Shown piece after piece: positions 1 to 8,121 of a DNA stretch of 64,000 nt (position 1 is its first letter; every line of letters begins with the position of its first letter). Where the stretch lies: NCBI RefSeq assembly GCF_019635465.1, contig NZ_JAHBZK010000021.1, positions 1-64,000 of the forward strand. The letters are read 5' to 3'. The notes beneath the pieces were generated by a model that saw nothing but the letters and a program-made list of their open reading frames with translations, was not told where the DNA came from and ran no database searches. Source of the stretch: Hydrogenophaga sp. (GTDB taxonomy: Bacteria > Pseudomonadota > Gammaproteobacteria > Burkholderiales > Burkholderiaceae_C). A program made the translations under genes and the position numbers.

Positions 1-1209
1 TACCCGCAGGATGGTGTCAAAGCGCTGCTGGATGTTCTTGATGAACCAGCGCGCTTCCTGCAGGCGTTGCTGCATGGCCGCCTGCCCACCTTCTCCGCCA
101 TCGCGCGCGCCGCGGTTCTGGCGCAGCGCGTTGGCGTACACGTCGTGCACCCGCAACCGGGGCATCACGTCCGGGTTGAGGATGACCTTGAAGCCGCGAC
201 CGGCACGCGTGACGATCACGTCGGGCACCACCACGTTGCGCTCGACGTCGACGAACTGGCGTCCGGGCTTGGGCTCCAGGCGCGCGATCAGCGCAAGGGC
301 AGCGCGCACGGTCTCGTCGTCGAGTCGGCAACTGCTGGACAGCTTGCGGACGTCGCGTTTGGCGATCAGCTCCATGGGCTGCCCACACAAGGCCAGCGCG
401 GCACGCGCTTCGACGGTGTTGCGCAACTCCAGGATCTGCAGCCGCAGACATTCGGCCAGGTCGCGGGCGCCGACACCCGCAGGCTCCATGTGCTGCAACC
501 ACTGCAAGGCGGTGCGCAGCCGTTGCTCGGCCAGTTCCTGCAGTGCCTGCAGGTGTTCCGGATCGCCGGTGGTCGACACCCCTTGCAGGCGCAACAGGGC
601 CTCGGCCAGCACCTCGATCGGTTCGTCGAGGTAGCCATCGTCGTTGAGCGACTCGATCAGAAACAGCAGCGCCGCGCGATCGTCGTCCGACAGGCGCAGG
701 CAACGCGCCTGCTCGTGCAGGTGGTCCTGCAGCGACACGGGTACGCGCGCCAGGTCCGCCGCCGATGCGGTGTCCTCGTCGTCGCCACTGCCGCTGTTGC
801 GCGCGGGTGCGTCGCCACCCCATTCGCTGTCGTCGGGTGTGACTTCGACCGAGCCATCGCCATCCCAGCTTTCTTCGATGGCACTGGCGCCCTCCAGCCG
901 TGCCTCCAGCGCGTCGGCGTCGCCGCCATCGCTGACGGTCTCTGTGCTGGACTCGGTGGCGGACGACGTGCCCGCGAACTCGGCGATCTGCTCACCCGCC
1001 TGCACGGGCGCGTCGGCGCCATCGGCCAGACCGAAGTCTTCGCGTTCGCTGCCCTCTTCGGCGCGTTCGAGAAACGGGTTCTCGTCGAGCATCTGCTCGA
1101 CTTCCTGCGCCATCTCCAGCGTGGACAACTGCAGCAGACGAATGGACTGCTGCAGCTGGGGCGTGAGCGCCAGATGTTGTGAGACCCGCAGCGACAGGCT
1201 TTGTTTCAT
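1..1209 (-). CDS. rpoN: RNA polymerase sigma-54 factor RpoN, 3' end beyond window
   Basis: Partial gene: 403 codons are present and the C-terminus lies to the left of base 1. The N-terminus has the glutamine- and leucine-rich region I of sigma-54 (LTPQLQQSIRLLQLST, then the MLDENPFLE stretch), which binds bacterial enhancer-binding proteins. A long acidic region II spans about residues 50-125, and the start of the core-binding domain follows (ALLFLIESLNDDGYLDEP). The DNA-binding helix-turn-helix and the RpoN box are outside the window. Sigma-54 directs core RNA polymerase to -24/-12 promoters. The gene starts 15 bases after lptB, the usual lptA-lptB-rpoN order of Proteobacteria, so it is probably co-transcribed with them. 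Start chosen at ATG 1209 because region I begins there. Confidence 0.95.
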   Translation of the reverse strand, partial: MKQSLSLRVSQHLALTPQLQQSIRLLQLSTLEMAQEVEQMLDENPFLERAEEGSEREDFGLADGADAPVQAGEQIAEFAGTSSATESSTETVSDGGDADALEARLEGASAIEESWDGDGSVEVTPDDSEWGGDAPARNSGSGDDEDTASAADLARVPVSLQDHLHEQARCLRLSDDDRAALLFLIESLNDDGYLDEPIEVLAEALLRLQGVSTTGDPEHLQALQELAEQRLRTALQWLQHMEPAGVGARDLAECLRLQILELRNTVEARAALALCGQPMELIAKRDVRKLSSSCRLDDETVRAALALIARLEPKPGRQFVDVERNVVVPDVIVTRAGRGFKVILNPDVMPRLRVHDVYANALRQNRGARDGGEGGQAAMQQRLQEARWFIKNIQQRFDTILRV

Positions 1210-1224
1210 GCCGACCTGCCGCGC

Positions 1225-2016
1225 TCACATGCGGAAGTGCTCGCCGAGGTACACCCGACGCACGTCCGCGTTTTCAACAATTTCCGAGGGCGTGCCGCTG
1301 GTGAGCACGTGACCGTCGTTGATGATGTAGCCCCGGTCACAGATGCCCAGCGTCTCGCGCACGTTGTGGTCGGTGATCAGCACGCCAATGCCGCGCGACT
1401 TGAGAAAGCCGATGATGCGCTGGATCTCGATCACGGCGATCGGGTCGATGCCCGCAAACGGCTCGTCAAGCAGGATGAAGCGCGGACTGGTGGCCAGTGC
1501 GCGGGCGATCTCCACCCGGCGTCGCTCGCCACCAGACAGCGCGGGCGCGGGCGAATCGCGCAGGTGCTCCACATGCAGGTCGCGCAGCAGCTCGTCCAGG
1601 CGCCGCTCGATGACGGCGTTGCTCAACGGTCGCCCGCGCTCGTCTTCCTGCAGCTCGAGCACGGCGCGCACGTTCTGCGCCACGTTGAGCTTGCGAAAGA
1701 TCGACGCCTCCTGCGGCAGGTAGCCCAGTCCCAGGCGCGCCCGCCGGTGAATGGGCAGGCCCTCGATCGAGCGGCCATCGAGCATGATCTGCCCGCCATC
1801 GGCGCGCAGCAGCCCCACCAGCATGTAGAACGAGGTGGTCTTGCCGGCCCCGTTGGGACCAAGCAGCCCCACCACTTCACCCTTGTCGACGGCCAGGGAG
1901 ACGTCCTTGACCACCTGACGGCTGCCGTAGGACTTTTTGAGCCCGCGCGCCACCAGGCGGCTCACGCCCATGGCCTGGGTGACCGCGAAATCGGCCGCTG
2001 CCGGCATCTGTCTCAC
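1225..2016 (-). CDS. lptB: LPS export ABC transporter ATP-binding protein LptB
   Basis: Cytoplasmic ATPase of the LptB2FGC complex that extracts LPS from the inner membrane and drives it across the periplasm. All ABC ATPase motifs are visible: Walker A GPNGAGKT (residues 53-60), Q-loop Gln102, signature LSGGE (160-164) and Walker B ILLDEP (181-186). At 263 codons it is slightly longer than the usual ~240 because of an N-terminal extension. The GTG start at 2016 overlaps the lptA stop by four bases (GTGA), which suggests translational coupling. An ATG at 2007, or the later Met before GVSRL, are alternative starts. The essential partners lptF, lptG and lptC are not in the window. Confidence 0.95.
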   Translation of the reverse strand: MRQMPAAADFAVTQAMGVSRLVARGLKKSYGSRQVVKDVSLAVDKGEVVGLLGPNGAGKTTSFYMLVGLLRADGGQIMLDGRSIEGLPIHRRARLGLGYLPQEASIFRKLNVAQNVRAVLELQEDERGRPLSNAVIERRLDELLRDLHVEHLRDSPAPALSGGERRRVEIARALATSPRFILLDEPFAGIDPIAVIEIQRIIGFLKSRGIGVLITDHNVRETLGICDRGYIINDGHVLTSGTPSEIVENADVRRVYLGEHFRM

Positions 2017-2621
2017 TGGCGCTGACCCTCGAGTTGCGTGGAAGGCCGCAGCGGCGTGTTGGCGGCGCCGTTGGAGGGTGGGGTGCTGCCGTCACGCGGC
2101 ACCGGGGTCAGGGTGGCGCGCACTCGGCCGCCGGGGTTGCCCGCGTTGCCAGCGGCCGGATTGCCGTCCACGGTGAAGACCTCGGTGCGGTTGTCGTAGA
2201 CGATCAGGCTGCCGCGGGTTTCATCGTTGAGCTGCGTGCCCAGGTAGCGCCGCAGCACGGCCTCGCCGATGAAGCGCACCGTGTCGGCCTTGCTGTCGTA
2301 CTCGATGCGTTTGGCCAGGCCCTCGATGTACTCGTCGAGGCCTTCGCGCTTTTGCTTGAAGTAGCCCGGGCTGCCCTGCACCACCCCGAACTGGTTGCCC
2401 TGCGGGTCCTGACGGACCTCCACCTGCGCGCCACGGATGACGATCGTCCCCTTGGTGATCACCACGTTGCCGGTGAAGACACTGACCTGGCGTGCGTCGT
2501 CGTAGCGCAGGTTGTCGGCTTCGGCATTGAGCGGTTTGAGGCGGTCGGCCTGCTCGGCCAGGACCGGCGCGGCGACAAACGCGGCAAGCACAAACGTGGA
2601 GGAAAGGATGAGGTGACGCAT
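2013..2621 (-). CDS. lptA: LPS transport periplasmic protein LptA (OstA domain)
   Basis: Periplasmic bridge protein that carries LPS from LptC to the outer-membrane LptDE translocon. An N-terminal signal peptide (MRHLILSS, hydrophobic core, then APVLA) precedes an OstA/LptA beta-jellyroll domain beginning near [12 protein letters not shown] and [12 protein letters not shown]. About 35 low-complexity Pro/Asn/Gly-rich residues follow at the C-terminus. ATG 2621 is chosen because it places the signal peptide at the N-terminus; a GTG at 2657 would add 12 residues before it. The last bases overlap lptB. The gene immediately upstream is dsbA, not the more usual kdsC-lptC, so lptC must be elsewhere. 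Confidence 0.93.
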   Translation of the reverse strand: MRHLILSSTFVLAAFVAAPVLAEQADRLKPLNAEADNLRYDDARQVSVFTGNVVITKGTIVIRGAQVEVRQDPQGNQFGVVQGSPGYFKQKREGLDEYIEGLAKRIEYDSKADTVRFIGEAVLRRYLGTQLNDETRGSLIVYDNRTEVFTVDGNPAAGNAGNPGGRVRATLTPVPRDGSTPPSNGAANTPLRPSTQLEGQRQ

Positions 2622-2729
2622 GGCAAGGGCACGAAACTTGCATGCGATTCTAATCACCCCAGCGTGGCGCGCACCGCCTTGGGGCTCTCATCCTGAGACT
2701 TTTTGTTCGGCGAGCGCGCCGACGGATCG

Positions 2730-3350
2730 TCAGCCCTTGCGGACTTCGGCGATCAGCGCGTTGGCCACCACGAGCGTGTTCGGCCCCTGCCCAGGCACCA
2801 TGAACCGACCCGCCACGCCCAGTGCCGGCGTGCCTTCGATGGCATAGGCCTCTTGCAGCATCGCCGCGCCAGCGGCTTTGGCGCGGGTGGAGCCTTCGTT
2901 GTAAACCTGCGTGAACTTCGCGCGGTCGACCCCCTGGCGCACCACCCATTCGGTGATCGGCCCGGGCGTCGTCAGGGGCAGCCGCTCTTCGTGGATCGCC
3001 TTGAACACCTTGGCGTGCAGCGAGCCCAGCAGGTTCATCGATTCCAGCGTGTAGTACAGGCGCTGCATGGGCTCGAAAGCCGGGGAGAAGGCCACCGGCG
3101 CGCGGCGCAACACCACATCGGCCGGACGCCGCTTTTCCCAGTCTTCCAGCAGCGGCTCGAAGTTGAAGCAATGGATGCACGAGTAGGCGAAGAACTCGAC
3201 CACCTCGATCTTGCCGGCCGGCGCCTGGACCGGCACCTGCTTGGGCAGGCGCTGGTACTCAACCCCTTCTTTGGGCGCGACGCGCTGGGCAAACGCTGGC
3301 AGCGTGGCGCCGCTGGCGATCAGGGACAGGGTGAAGTCGCGTCTGAGCAT
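2730..3350 (-). CDS. dsbA: Periplasmic thiol:disulfide oxidoreductase DsbA
   Basis: Introduces disulfide bonds into exported proteins in the periplasm. The 206-residue precursor has a signal peptide (MLRRDFTLSLIASG to AFA). The thioredoxin-fold active site is C58-I-H-C61 in the context FFAYSCIHCFNFEP, and a cis-proline loop (EGTPALGV) lies near residue 165. Length and motif fit the betaproteobacterial DsbA family. It follows the SPOR-domain gene after 74 bases on the same strand (argS-SPOR-dsbA run). A 108-base gap before lptA may carry the lptA promoter. Confidence 0.93.
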   Translation of the reverse strand: MLRRDFTLSLIASGATLPAFAQRVAPKEGVEYQRLPKQVPVQAPAGKIEVVEFFAYSCIHCFNFEPLLEDWEKRRPADVVLRRAPVAFSPAFEPMQRLYYTLESMNLLGSLHAKVFKAIHEERLPLTTPGPITEWVVRQGVDRAKFTQVYNEGSTRAKAAGAAMLQEAYAIEGTPALGVAGRFMVPGQGPNTLVVANALIAEVRKG

Positions 3351-3424
3351 GAACTGGGTTCTCCGGTCATTGAATCGCCGGCTTGAGCGGCGCAGCGGCG
3401 CGAAAGTTCCCGCGTGGGCCGGCT

Positions 3425-4114
3425 TCAGCGCTGAACGCGCACCAGCGCCGCGTCAACGCGATTGACCTGCAGTTGCTCGATGGTCAGATCGGCCAGCGCC
3501 TTCTGGGCGAAGGGGCCGACGCGTACGCGGTAGACCGTGCGACCGTTCTGCTCGCGCTCGTCGATGCCGGCGGTGATGCCCAGCATGGCCAGCCGCGCAC
3601 GCTGGGCTTCGGCCTCGTCGGGGTTGCGGAAGGCGCCCGCCTGCACGAAGTAGGTGAACGGGTCGGCGCCAGGCGGCAGTTCGGTGGCCGGCGCTGCCTT
3701 GGCGGTTTCGGTCACTGGCTTGGCACCGGACGCGTTGTTGTTGTTCTGGCTCAGGCGCGAATTCACCAGGTCACCCAGCGGGTCCTTGCTGGTAGTGCCC
3801 GCTGCCGGCAGGTTGCGCCCATCGGCTGGCGGCACCGAAATGGCGCCCTCGGCCCCGCTGGCGGGGGTGGCAGGGGCGGCGGTGGGCGCACCGCTGATGG
3901 CCCGGTTGGGGTTCCAGCCCTTGTTGCGCTCGGCTTCCTTGGCGTCTTCTTCGGCGCTGCGCGTGAGGCCGCGATCGACAAAGGGCACCGGCACCCGCGT
4001 GACGTAGACCGCTACGGCCAGCGCGGCGGCCAGGCCCACGAGCAGGCCGATGACGAAGCCGATGAGCGTGCCGCCAAGGCTGCTGCGGGACTTGTGGGAA
4101 GGGGATTTCTTCAT
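3425..4114 (-). CDS. SPOR-domain membrane protein (FtsN-like)
   Basis: A bitopic inner-membrane protein. A short basic cytoplasmic N-terminus (KKSPSHKSRSS) is followed by one hydrophobic segment (LIGFVIGLLVGLAAALAVAVYV). Next comes a proline- and alanine-rich periplasmic linker of about 90 residues and a C-terminal SPOR domain (YFVQAGAFRNPDEAEAQRARL ... VYRVRVGPF). SPOR domains bind denuded glycan strands of septal peptidoglycan, so a cell-division role similar to FtsN is likely, but the specific protein is not assigned. Start chosen at ATG 4114 (GAGAGAC before it). A GTG at 4141 overlapping the argS stop would add nine residues. Gene order argS-SPOR-dsbA is common in Burkholderiales. Confidence 0.85.
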   Translation of the reverse strand: MKKSPSHKSRSSLGGTLIGFVIGLLVGLAAALAVAVYVTRVPVPFVDRGLTRSAEEDAKEAERNKGWNPNRAISGAPTAAPATPASGAEGAISVPPADGRNLPAAGTTSKDPLGDLVNSRLSQNNNNASGAKPVTETAKAAPATELPPGADPFTYFVQAGAFRNPDEAEAQRARLAMLGITAGIDEREQNGRTVYRVRVGPFAQKALADLTIEQLQVNRVDAALVRVQR

Positions 4115-4137
4115 GTCTCTCGATGGCCCTCGGGCCT

Positions 4138-5811
4138 TCACATCTTCTGCGGGGCACTCACGCCCAGCACGGCGAGGCCATTGTGCAGCACGCGGGCGGT
4201 CGCGGCGACCAGCGCCAGACGCGCGCGCTTGAGCCGCTCATCATCGACCAGGATGCGCTCGGCGTCGTAGTAACTGTGGTAACTGGCGGCAAGCTCGCGC
4301 AGGTAGAAGGTGACGTCGTGGGGCGCGAAATCGCGCGCGGCCGCGGTGAGCATCTCGGGGTACTTGGCCAGCTGGCGCATCAGTGCTTGCGCGGCCGGCG
4401 TGTCCAGTGGCGACAGATCGGCGTCGGCCAGCGTGGCGGCGTCGCCGCCCCAGCCGTTGAGCACCGAGCAGATGCGCGCGTGTGCGTACTGCACGTAATA
4501 GACCGGGTTGTCGTTGTTCTGCTGCACGGCCAGATCGACGTCGAAGGTGTACTCGGTGTCGGGCTTGCGGCTGAGCAGGAAGAAGCGCACCGCGTCCTTG
4601 CTGGTCCACTCGATCAGGTCACGCAGCGTCACGTAGCTGCCGGCCCGTTTGCTGATCTTGACCTCCTGGCCACCGCGCACGACGCGCACCATGGTGTGCA
4701 ACACGTAGTCGGGGTAGCCCGCGGGGATGCCGACGTCGGCCGCCTGCAGGCCAGCGCGCACGCGGGCGATGGTGCCGTGGTGATCGGTGCCCTGGATGTT
4801 GATGACCTTGGTGAAGCCGCGCTCCCACTTGGCGATGTGGTACGCCACGTCGGGCACGAAGTAGGTGTAGCTGCCGTCGGACTTGCGCATCACGCGGTCC
4901 TTGTCGTCGCCGTAGTCGGTGCTGCGCAACCACAGCGCGCCGTCCTGCTCGTAGGTCTTGCCGTTGGCGATCAGCTTGTTCACCGCCGCCTCCACGCGGC
5001 CGCTGGTGTACAGGCTCGACTCCAGGTAGTAGTGGTCGAACTTGACGGCAAAGGCCTGCAGGTCGAGGTCCTGCTCGTGGCGCAGGTAGGCGACAGCGAA
5101 CTGGCGAATGCCATCGAGGTCGTCGGCGTCACCGCTGGCGGTGAAGCTGCGGTCGTCCGCTTTCACCGTCTGTTTGGCGAGGAAATCGTTGGCGATGTCC
5201 TGGATGTAGTCGCCGTTGTAGGCGGCCTCGGGCCAGTTCGCGTCGCCCGGCTTCGCGCCTTTGACCCGCAACTGGGTGGACGTGGCCAGCGTGTTGATCT
5301 GCACGCCCGCGTCGTTGTAATAGAACTCGCGGTGCACGGCCCAGCCCTGGGTCTGGTACAGGTTGCAGATGGCGTCACCGAGCGCGGCCTGACGACCGTG
5401 GCCCACGTGCAGCGGGCCGGTCGGGTTGGCCGAGACGAACTCCACCATGAGGCGCTGACCGTTGTCGGGCTGGCTGCCGTAGCGCTCGCCTTCGGCCAGC
5501 ACGTCGCGCACCACCTGCTGCCTGGCTTCGGCCTTGAGGCGGATGTTGATGAAGCCGGGGCCGGCAATCTCGATGGCGTCGACCCAGCGCTGGTAGGCCG
5601 GTTGCGCCAGCAAGGCGTCGCGCAACTGCTCGCCCACGGCACGCGGGTTCAGCTTCAGCGGTTTGGCCAGCTGCATGGCCGCGGTAATGGCGAAGTCGCC
5701 ATGGGCCGCCACCTTGGGGGATTCGAAGGCGGCCTTGTCGCCCGCGCCGGGGCTCAGTTTGTCCAGCTCGTCGCGCAGTGCCGCGAGCAGGTCTTGTTGG
5801 ATGTGGAGCAT
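4138..5811 (-). CDS. argS: Arginyl-tRNA synthetase
   Basis: Class I aminoacyl-tRNA synthetase charging tRNA-Arg in the cytoplasm; 557 residues, normal for the family. The HIGH-type motif appears as [15 protein letters not shown] and the KMSKS-type loop as [13 protein letters not shown]. The N-terminal Add-1 domain and the C-terminal DALR anticodon-binding domain ([11 protein letters not shown] onwards) are both present. It starts only nine bases after the end of the LysR gene upstream on the same strand, so its promoter must lie inside lysR or it is read through from it. The downstream SPOR gene is close enough for co-transcription. Confidence 0.97.
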   Translation of the reverse strand: MLHIQQDLLAALRDELDKLSPGAGDKAAFESPKVAAHGDFAITAAMQLAKPLKLNPRAVGEQLRDALLAQPAYQRWVDAIEIAGPGFINIRLKAEARQQVVRDVLAEGERYGSQPDNGQRLMVEFVSANPTGPLHVGHGRQAALGDAICNLYQTQGWAVHREFYYNDAGVQINTLATSTQLRVKGAKPGDANWPEAAYNGDYIQDIANDFLAKQTVKADDRSFTASGDADDLDGIRQFAVAYLRHEQDLDLQAFAVKFDHYYLESSLYTSGRVEAAVNKLIANGKTYEQDGALWLRSTDYGDDKDRVMRKSDGSYTYFVPDVAYHIAKWERGFTKVINIQGTDHHGTIARVRAGLQAADVGIPAGYPDYVLHTMVRVVRGGQEVKISKRAGSYVTLRDLIEWTSKDAVRFFLLSRKPDTEYTFDVDLAVQQNNDNPVYYVQYAHARICSVLNGWGGDAATLADADLSPLDTPAAQALMRQLAKYPEMLTAAARDFAPHDVTFYLRELAASYHSYYDAERILVDDERLKRARLALVAATARVLHNGLAVLGVSAPQKM

Positions 5812-5820
5812 CGCGCGATT

Positions 5821-6735
5821 TTAGGTGGCCGTGTGCGCCTGCCCCAGCCACTCGCGCCAATGGTCAATGCAGGCACGCAGCTTGGGCAGGCGGTGGCGCT
5901 CGGGCAGCATGACGGCGTAGATCGGCACCCGGCTGCGGTCGAACCAGTCGTCGAGCACCGGCACCAGCGCGCCACTGGCGATGTGCGCACGCGACAGCAG
6001 ATCGTTGACGCGCGCAATGCCCACGCCCTGCACGGCCAATGCCATGGTCACCGCGGAGTTGTCGCTGCGGGTGTGGCCCTGGGCCACGAACACCGCGCCG
6101 GGCGACGGCGCTTTGCCCGGCGCATAGGGCCAGCGGTTGAGGCCCGCGCTCACGCTGTGGCTGATCAGGCGGTGGTGGGCCAGGTCGTCGGGGTGCTGCG
6201 GCGTGCCGTGGCGCGCAAGGTAGGCCGGCGAGGCACACAGTCGCCGCCCGTGTTCGGCCAGTGGCATGGCGATCAACTGGTCGTTCTGCGTGGCCCCGGT
6301 GCGCACCGCGATGTCGATGCCATCGCGCGCCATGTCGCTGATGCGGTCGTCGGCCATGACCTCCAGGCGCAGCTGTGGGTAGCGTTCGTAGAGGCTGGGC
6401 AGGCTGGGCCCGATCACCGTCTCGGCCAACACCGGGCTCACCCCCAGGCGGACCTGGCCGGCCGGCCCGCCGCGGTGGCGGCTGAACTCGGCCGCCAGCT
6501 CGTTGCGGGTGTCCACCAGGCGGCGCGCGTGCGCCACAAAGGTGTCGCCCTCATCGGTGAGCGAGAGCCCGTGTGTGTTGCGGTGCATCAGCCGCGCCCC
6601 GCAGCGCGCCTCCAGCCGGGCCAGCGCACGCGAGACCTGGCTCACCAGCACATGCCGCTCGCGGGCCGCGGCCGACAGCGAACCCAGCTCGCTCACGCGC
6701 ACAAACAGCTCGGCGTCGTCGAGGTCGATGTTCAT
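5821..6735 (-). CDS. LysR-family transcriptional regulator
   Basis: 304 residues, standard LysR length. The N-terminal winged HTH spans roughly residues 4-63 (DAELFVRVSELGSLSAAAR ... SQVSRALARLEARCG), followed by a type 2 periplasmic-binding-like effector domain. The HTH style (LVSQVSRALARLE) resembles regulators of neighbouring divergent genes. The divergent neighbour is a 71-codon ORF at 6849, and a TTTGCA/TGCAAA palindrome lies between them, so one of its targets is probably that ORF or itself. The effector is unknown. argS follows nine bases downstream. Confidence 0.85.
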   Translation of the reverse strand: MNIDLDDAELFVRVSELGSLSAAARERHVLVSQVSRALARLEARCGARLMHRNTHGLSLTDEGDTFVAHARRLVDTRNELAAEFSRHRGGPAGQVRLGVSPVLAETVIGPSLPSLYERYPQLRLEVMADDRISDMARDGIDIAVRTGATQNDQLIAMPLAEHGRRLCASPAYLARHGTPQHPDDLAHHRLISHSVSAGLNRWPYAPGKAPSPGAVFVAQGHTRSDNSAVTMALAVQGVGIARVNDLLSRAHIASGALVPVLDDWFDRSRVPIYAVMLPERHRLPKLRACIDHWREWLGQAHTAT

Positions 6736-6754
6736 GGCGCGAGCATCGCTTTGA

Positions 6755-6771
6755 TTTGCACTTTTTGCAAA
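6755..6771. promoter_or_regulatory. Candidate LysR-type operator, TTTGCA-N5-TGCAAA
   Basis: A perfect 6-bp inverted repeat with a five-base T-rich spacer sits 20 bases upstream of the LysR start (6735) and 78 bases before the divergent small ORF. It contains the T-N11-A core expected of LysR boxes. Position and symmetry support a binding site; assignment to this regulator is inference. Confidence 0.45.
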
Positions 6772-6848
6772 GCCATTTCGCGTTTCAAGGCGTTTCCGAT
6801 GTTTGGTGTTGCACCTAGAGTTCGCCCACCGTCACCAAGGAGCACGCC

Positions 6849-7064
6849 ATGTCCATCCAGCCGCACGATTACGCCCTCGCCCGGGCCACCGCGGAACAAC
6901 TGCGCCAAGAAGCCTGGCAGGAACTCTGGCGCGACGCCGACGCCGTCTGGGCCCGCGTCAGCCACGACGCCGCCGAACGGCTGGCGCGCAGCGGCAACCG
7001 CTGGCGCGTGCGCCTGGCGGCGCACCGCGCGCGGCGCGAGCGCACCCGCCTGGTCTGCGGCTAG
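6849..7064 (+). CDS. Small Arg/Ala-rich hypothetical protein
   Basis: 71 residues, not recognised. It begins with SIQPHDYALARATAEQL, has a predicted amphipathic helical middle rich in Trp (EAWQELWRDADAVWARV), and ends in a strongly basic tail (RVRLAAHRARRERTRLVCG). A good ribosome-binding site (AAGGAG, seven bases before ATG 6849) supports real translation. It diverges from the LysR gene at 5821-6735 and converges on the ArgP-like gene; the two stop codons share the bases CTAG at 7061-7064. The basic C-terminus could bind nucleic acid or acidic lipid, but nothing in the sequence decides this. Confidence 0.6.
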   Translation: MSIQPHDYALARATAEQLRQEAWQELWRDADAVWARVSHDAAERLARSGNRWRVRLAAHRARRERTRLVCG

Positions 7065-7969
7065 GGGTCGGGCATCGGTGCCAGTTGCGCCGCAGCCGCC
7101 TCGCGCACCGCCCGGGTCAGCCGTTGCGCCGACGGCGGCTCGTGCGCCCAGTGCTGCCAGTACAGGGCCACGTCCACCGTGGCGCCGGGCAACACCTCCA
7201 CCAGACCCGGTCGCTTAGCCAGGTGCTGCTCGGGCACCATGCCCCAGCCCATGCCCAGCTCGATCGCGGTCTCGAAGGCTTCCACCGCCGGCACGTAGTG
7301 GCGCGGATAGGCCGGCTGGTCGAGCCCGAAGTGCTGTGCCAGAAACGCGTCCTGCAGCGCGTCCTTGCGGTTGAAGATCACGGCCGGCAAGGCCAGCAGC
7401 TTGTGCGGCGACACCGCACGCCGCGCTGAACGGCAGCTCGCCGCCACCGCCGGCGCCGCCACGCAGCGGTAACGCATCACCCCCAGCGGCTCGGCCACGC
7501 ACCCGCGCATGGCGTCGGCGCGCGCCGTCACGCAGCCCAGCACATCACCGCTCTTGAGCGCGTCGTGGGTGTGGTCCTGGTCGTCGATCACCACCTCCAG
7601 CAGCAGGTGGTGGCGCGCCAGCAAGGGCGCCACCCCGGGCAGGAACCAACCCGCCACCGAGTCGGCGTTGATGGCCACCGACAGGCTCTGCCAGCGTTCG
7701 CCAGCGCGGGCCTCACCTCCGCGCAGGCCCGCCAGGAGATCGGCCTCCATCATGCGCACCTGCTTCACATGGCCCAGCAAGGCCTGACCGGCCGGCGTGG
7801 CCCGCACCCGCTTGCCACGCACCAACAGACGCTGGCCCAGCTGGTCCTCCAGCGCCTTGATGCGCAGCGAGACCGCGGCCAGCGTGATCTTCAGCGACTG
7901 CGCCGCCGGGCCGAAGCCGCCGTGCTCGGCCACCGCCGCCAGGGCATCGAGTTGCCGGGGGTCAATCAT
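7061..7969 (-). CDS. argP: LysR-family regulator, ArgP/LysG type
   Basis: Regulator of the ArgP (IciA)/LysG group, which senses lysine or arginine and activates a LysE/ArgO-type exporter. The N-terminus MIDPRQLDALAAVAEHGGF with the HTH SLKITLAAVSLRIKALEDQLGQ is close to the ArgP signature. An effector domain fills the rest. From ATG 7969 the protein has 302 residues, the usual length; a TTG at 7987 would add six residues. It is divergent from the exporter gene at 8122, the classical argP-argO arrangement, and davB/davA for lysine breakdown follow beyond the exporter. No clear Shine-Dalgarno precedes ATG 7969. Confidence 0.85.
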   Translation of the reverse strand: MIDPRQLDALAAVAEHGGFGPAAQSLKITLAAVSLRIKALEDQLGQRLLVRGKRVRATPAGQALLGHVKQVRMMEADLLAGLRGGEARAGERWQSLSVAINADSVAGWFLPGVAPLLARHHLLLEVVIDDQDHTHDALKSGDVLGCVTARADAMRGCVAEPLGVMRYRCVAAPAVAASCRSARRAVSPHKLLALPAVIFNRKDALQDAFLAQHFGLDQPAYPRHYVPAVEAFETAIELGMGWGMVPEQHLAKRPGLVEVLPGATVDVALYWQHWAHEPPSAQRLTRAVREAAAAQLAPMPDP

Positions 7970-7995
7970 TGAGTTGTGCTTAATCAAATTGAGTT
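7968..7995. promoter_or_regulatory. Direct repeat ATTGAGTT, 20-bp spacing, in argP-exporter region
   Basis: Two identical ATTGAGTT octamers start at 7968 and 7988, two helical turns apart, at the start of the ArgP-type gene and facing the exporter. The surrounding sequence is strikingly AT-rich (TTAATCAAATTGAGTTCGAATCAA). Spacing on one DNA face and position suggest regulator or RNA polymerase contacts; this is inference. Confidence 0.4.
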
Positions 7996-8046
7996 CGAAT
8001 CAACACGATTAAACATCAATCCATTCTCAGGCACCATGCGCAGCCG

Positions 8047-8117
8047 GTTGGGCGTTGAGGGGTGAGCGTTGAGCGAAGCCCTGTCTTCACGCCCAACGCC
8101 CAACCCTCAACGCCCGA
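8047..8117. repeat. Heptamer repeats in inverted arms (GTTGGGC... / CGCCCAA...)
   Basis: Left arm: GTTGGGC, GTTGAGG, GGTGAGC, GTTGAGC (8047-8074). Right arm: CGCCCAA, CGCCCAA, CCCTCAA, CGCCCGA (8090-8117). The arms are complementary in the same heptamer register and could fold into a hairpin ending four bases before the exporter ATG at 8122. The same heptamer family recurs at 30796-30920 before marC. No Shine-Dalgarno is visible for the exporter, so the structure may affect its translation. Confidence 0.7.
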
Positions 8118-8121
8118 TACC

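Noticed and set aside
2707-2722. TCGGCG-AGCG-CGCCGA hairpin after dsbA
   Set aside because: For the minus-strand dsbA transcript it is followed by A residues, not T; no terminator evidence.
4123-7218. 1031-codon open frame on the plus strand
   Set aside because: Lies opposite argS and a LysR gene; the protein is His/Val/Gly-rich low-complexity, the shadow expected of high-GC coding sequence.
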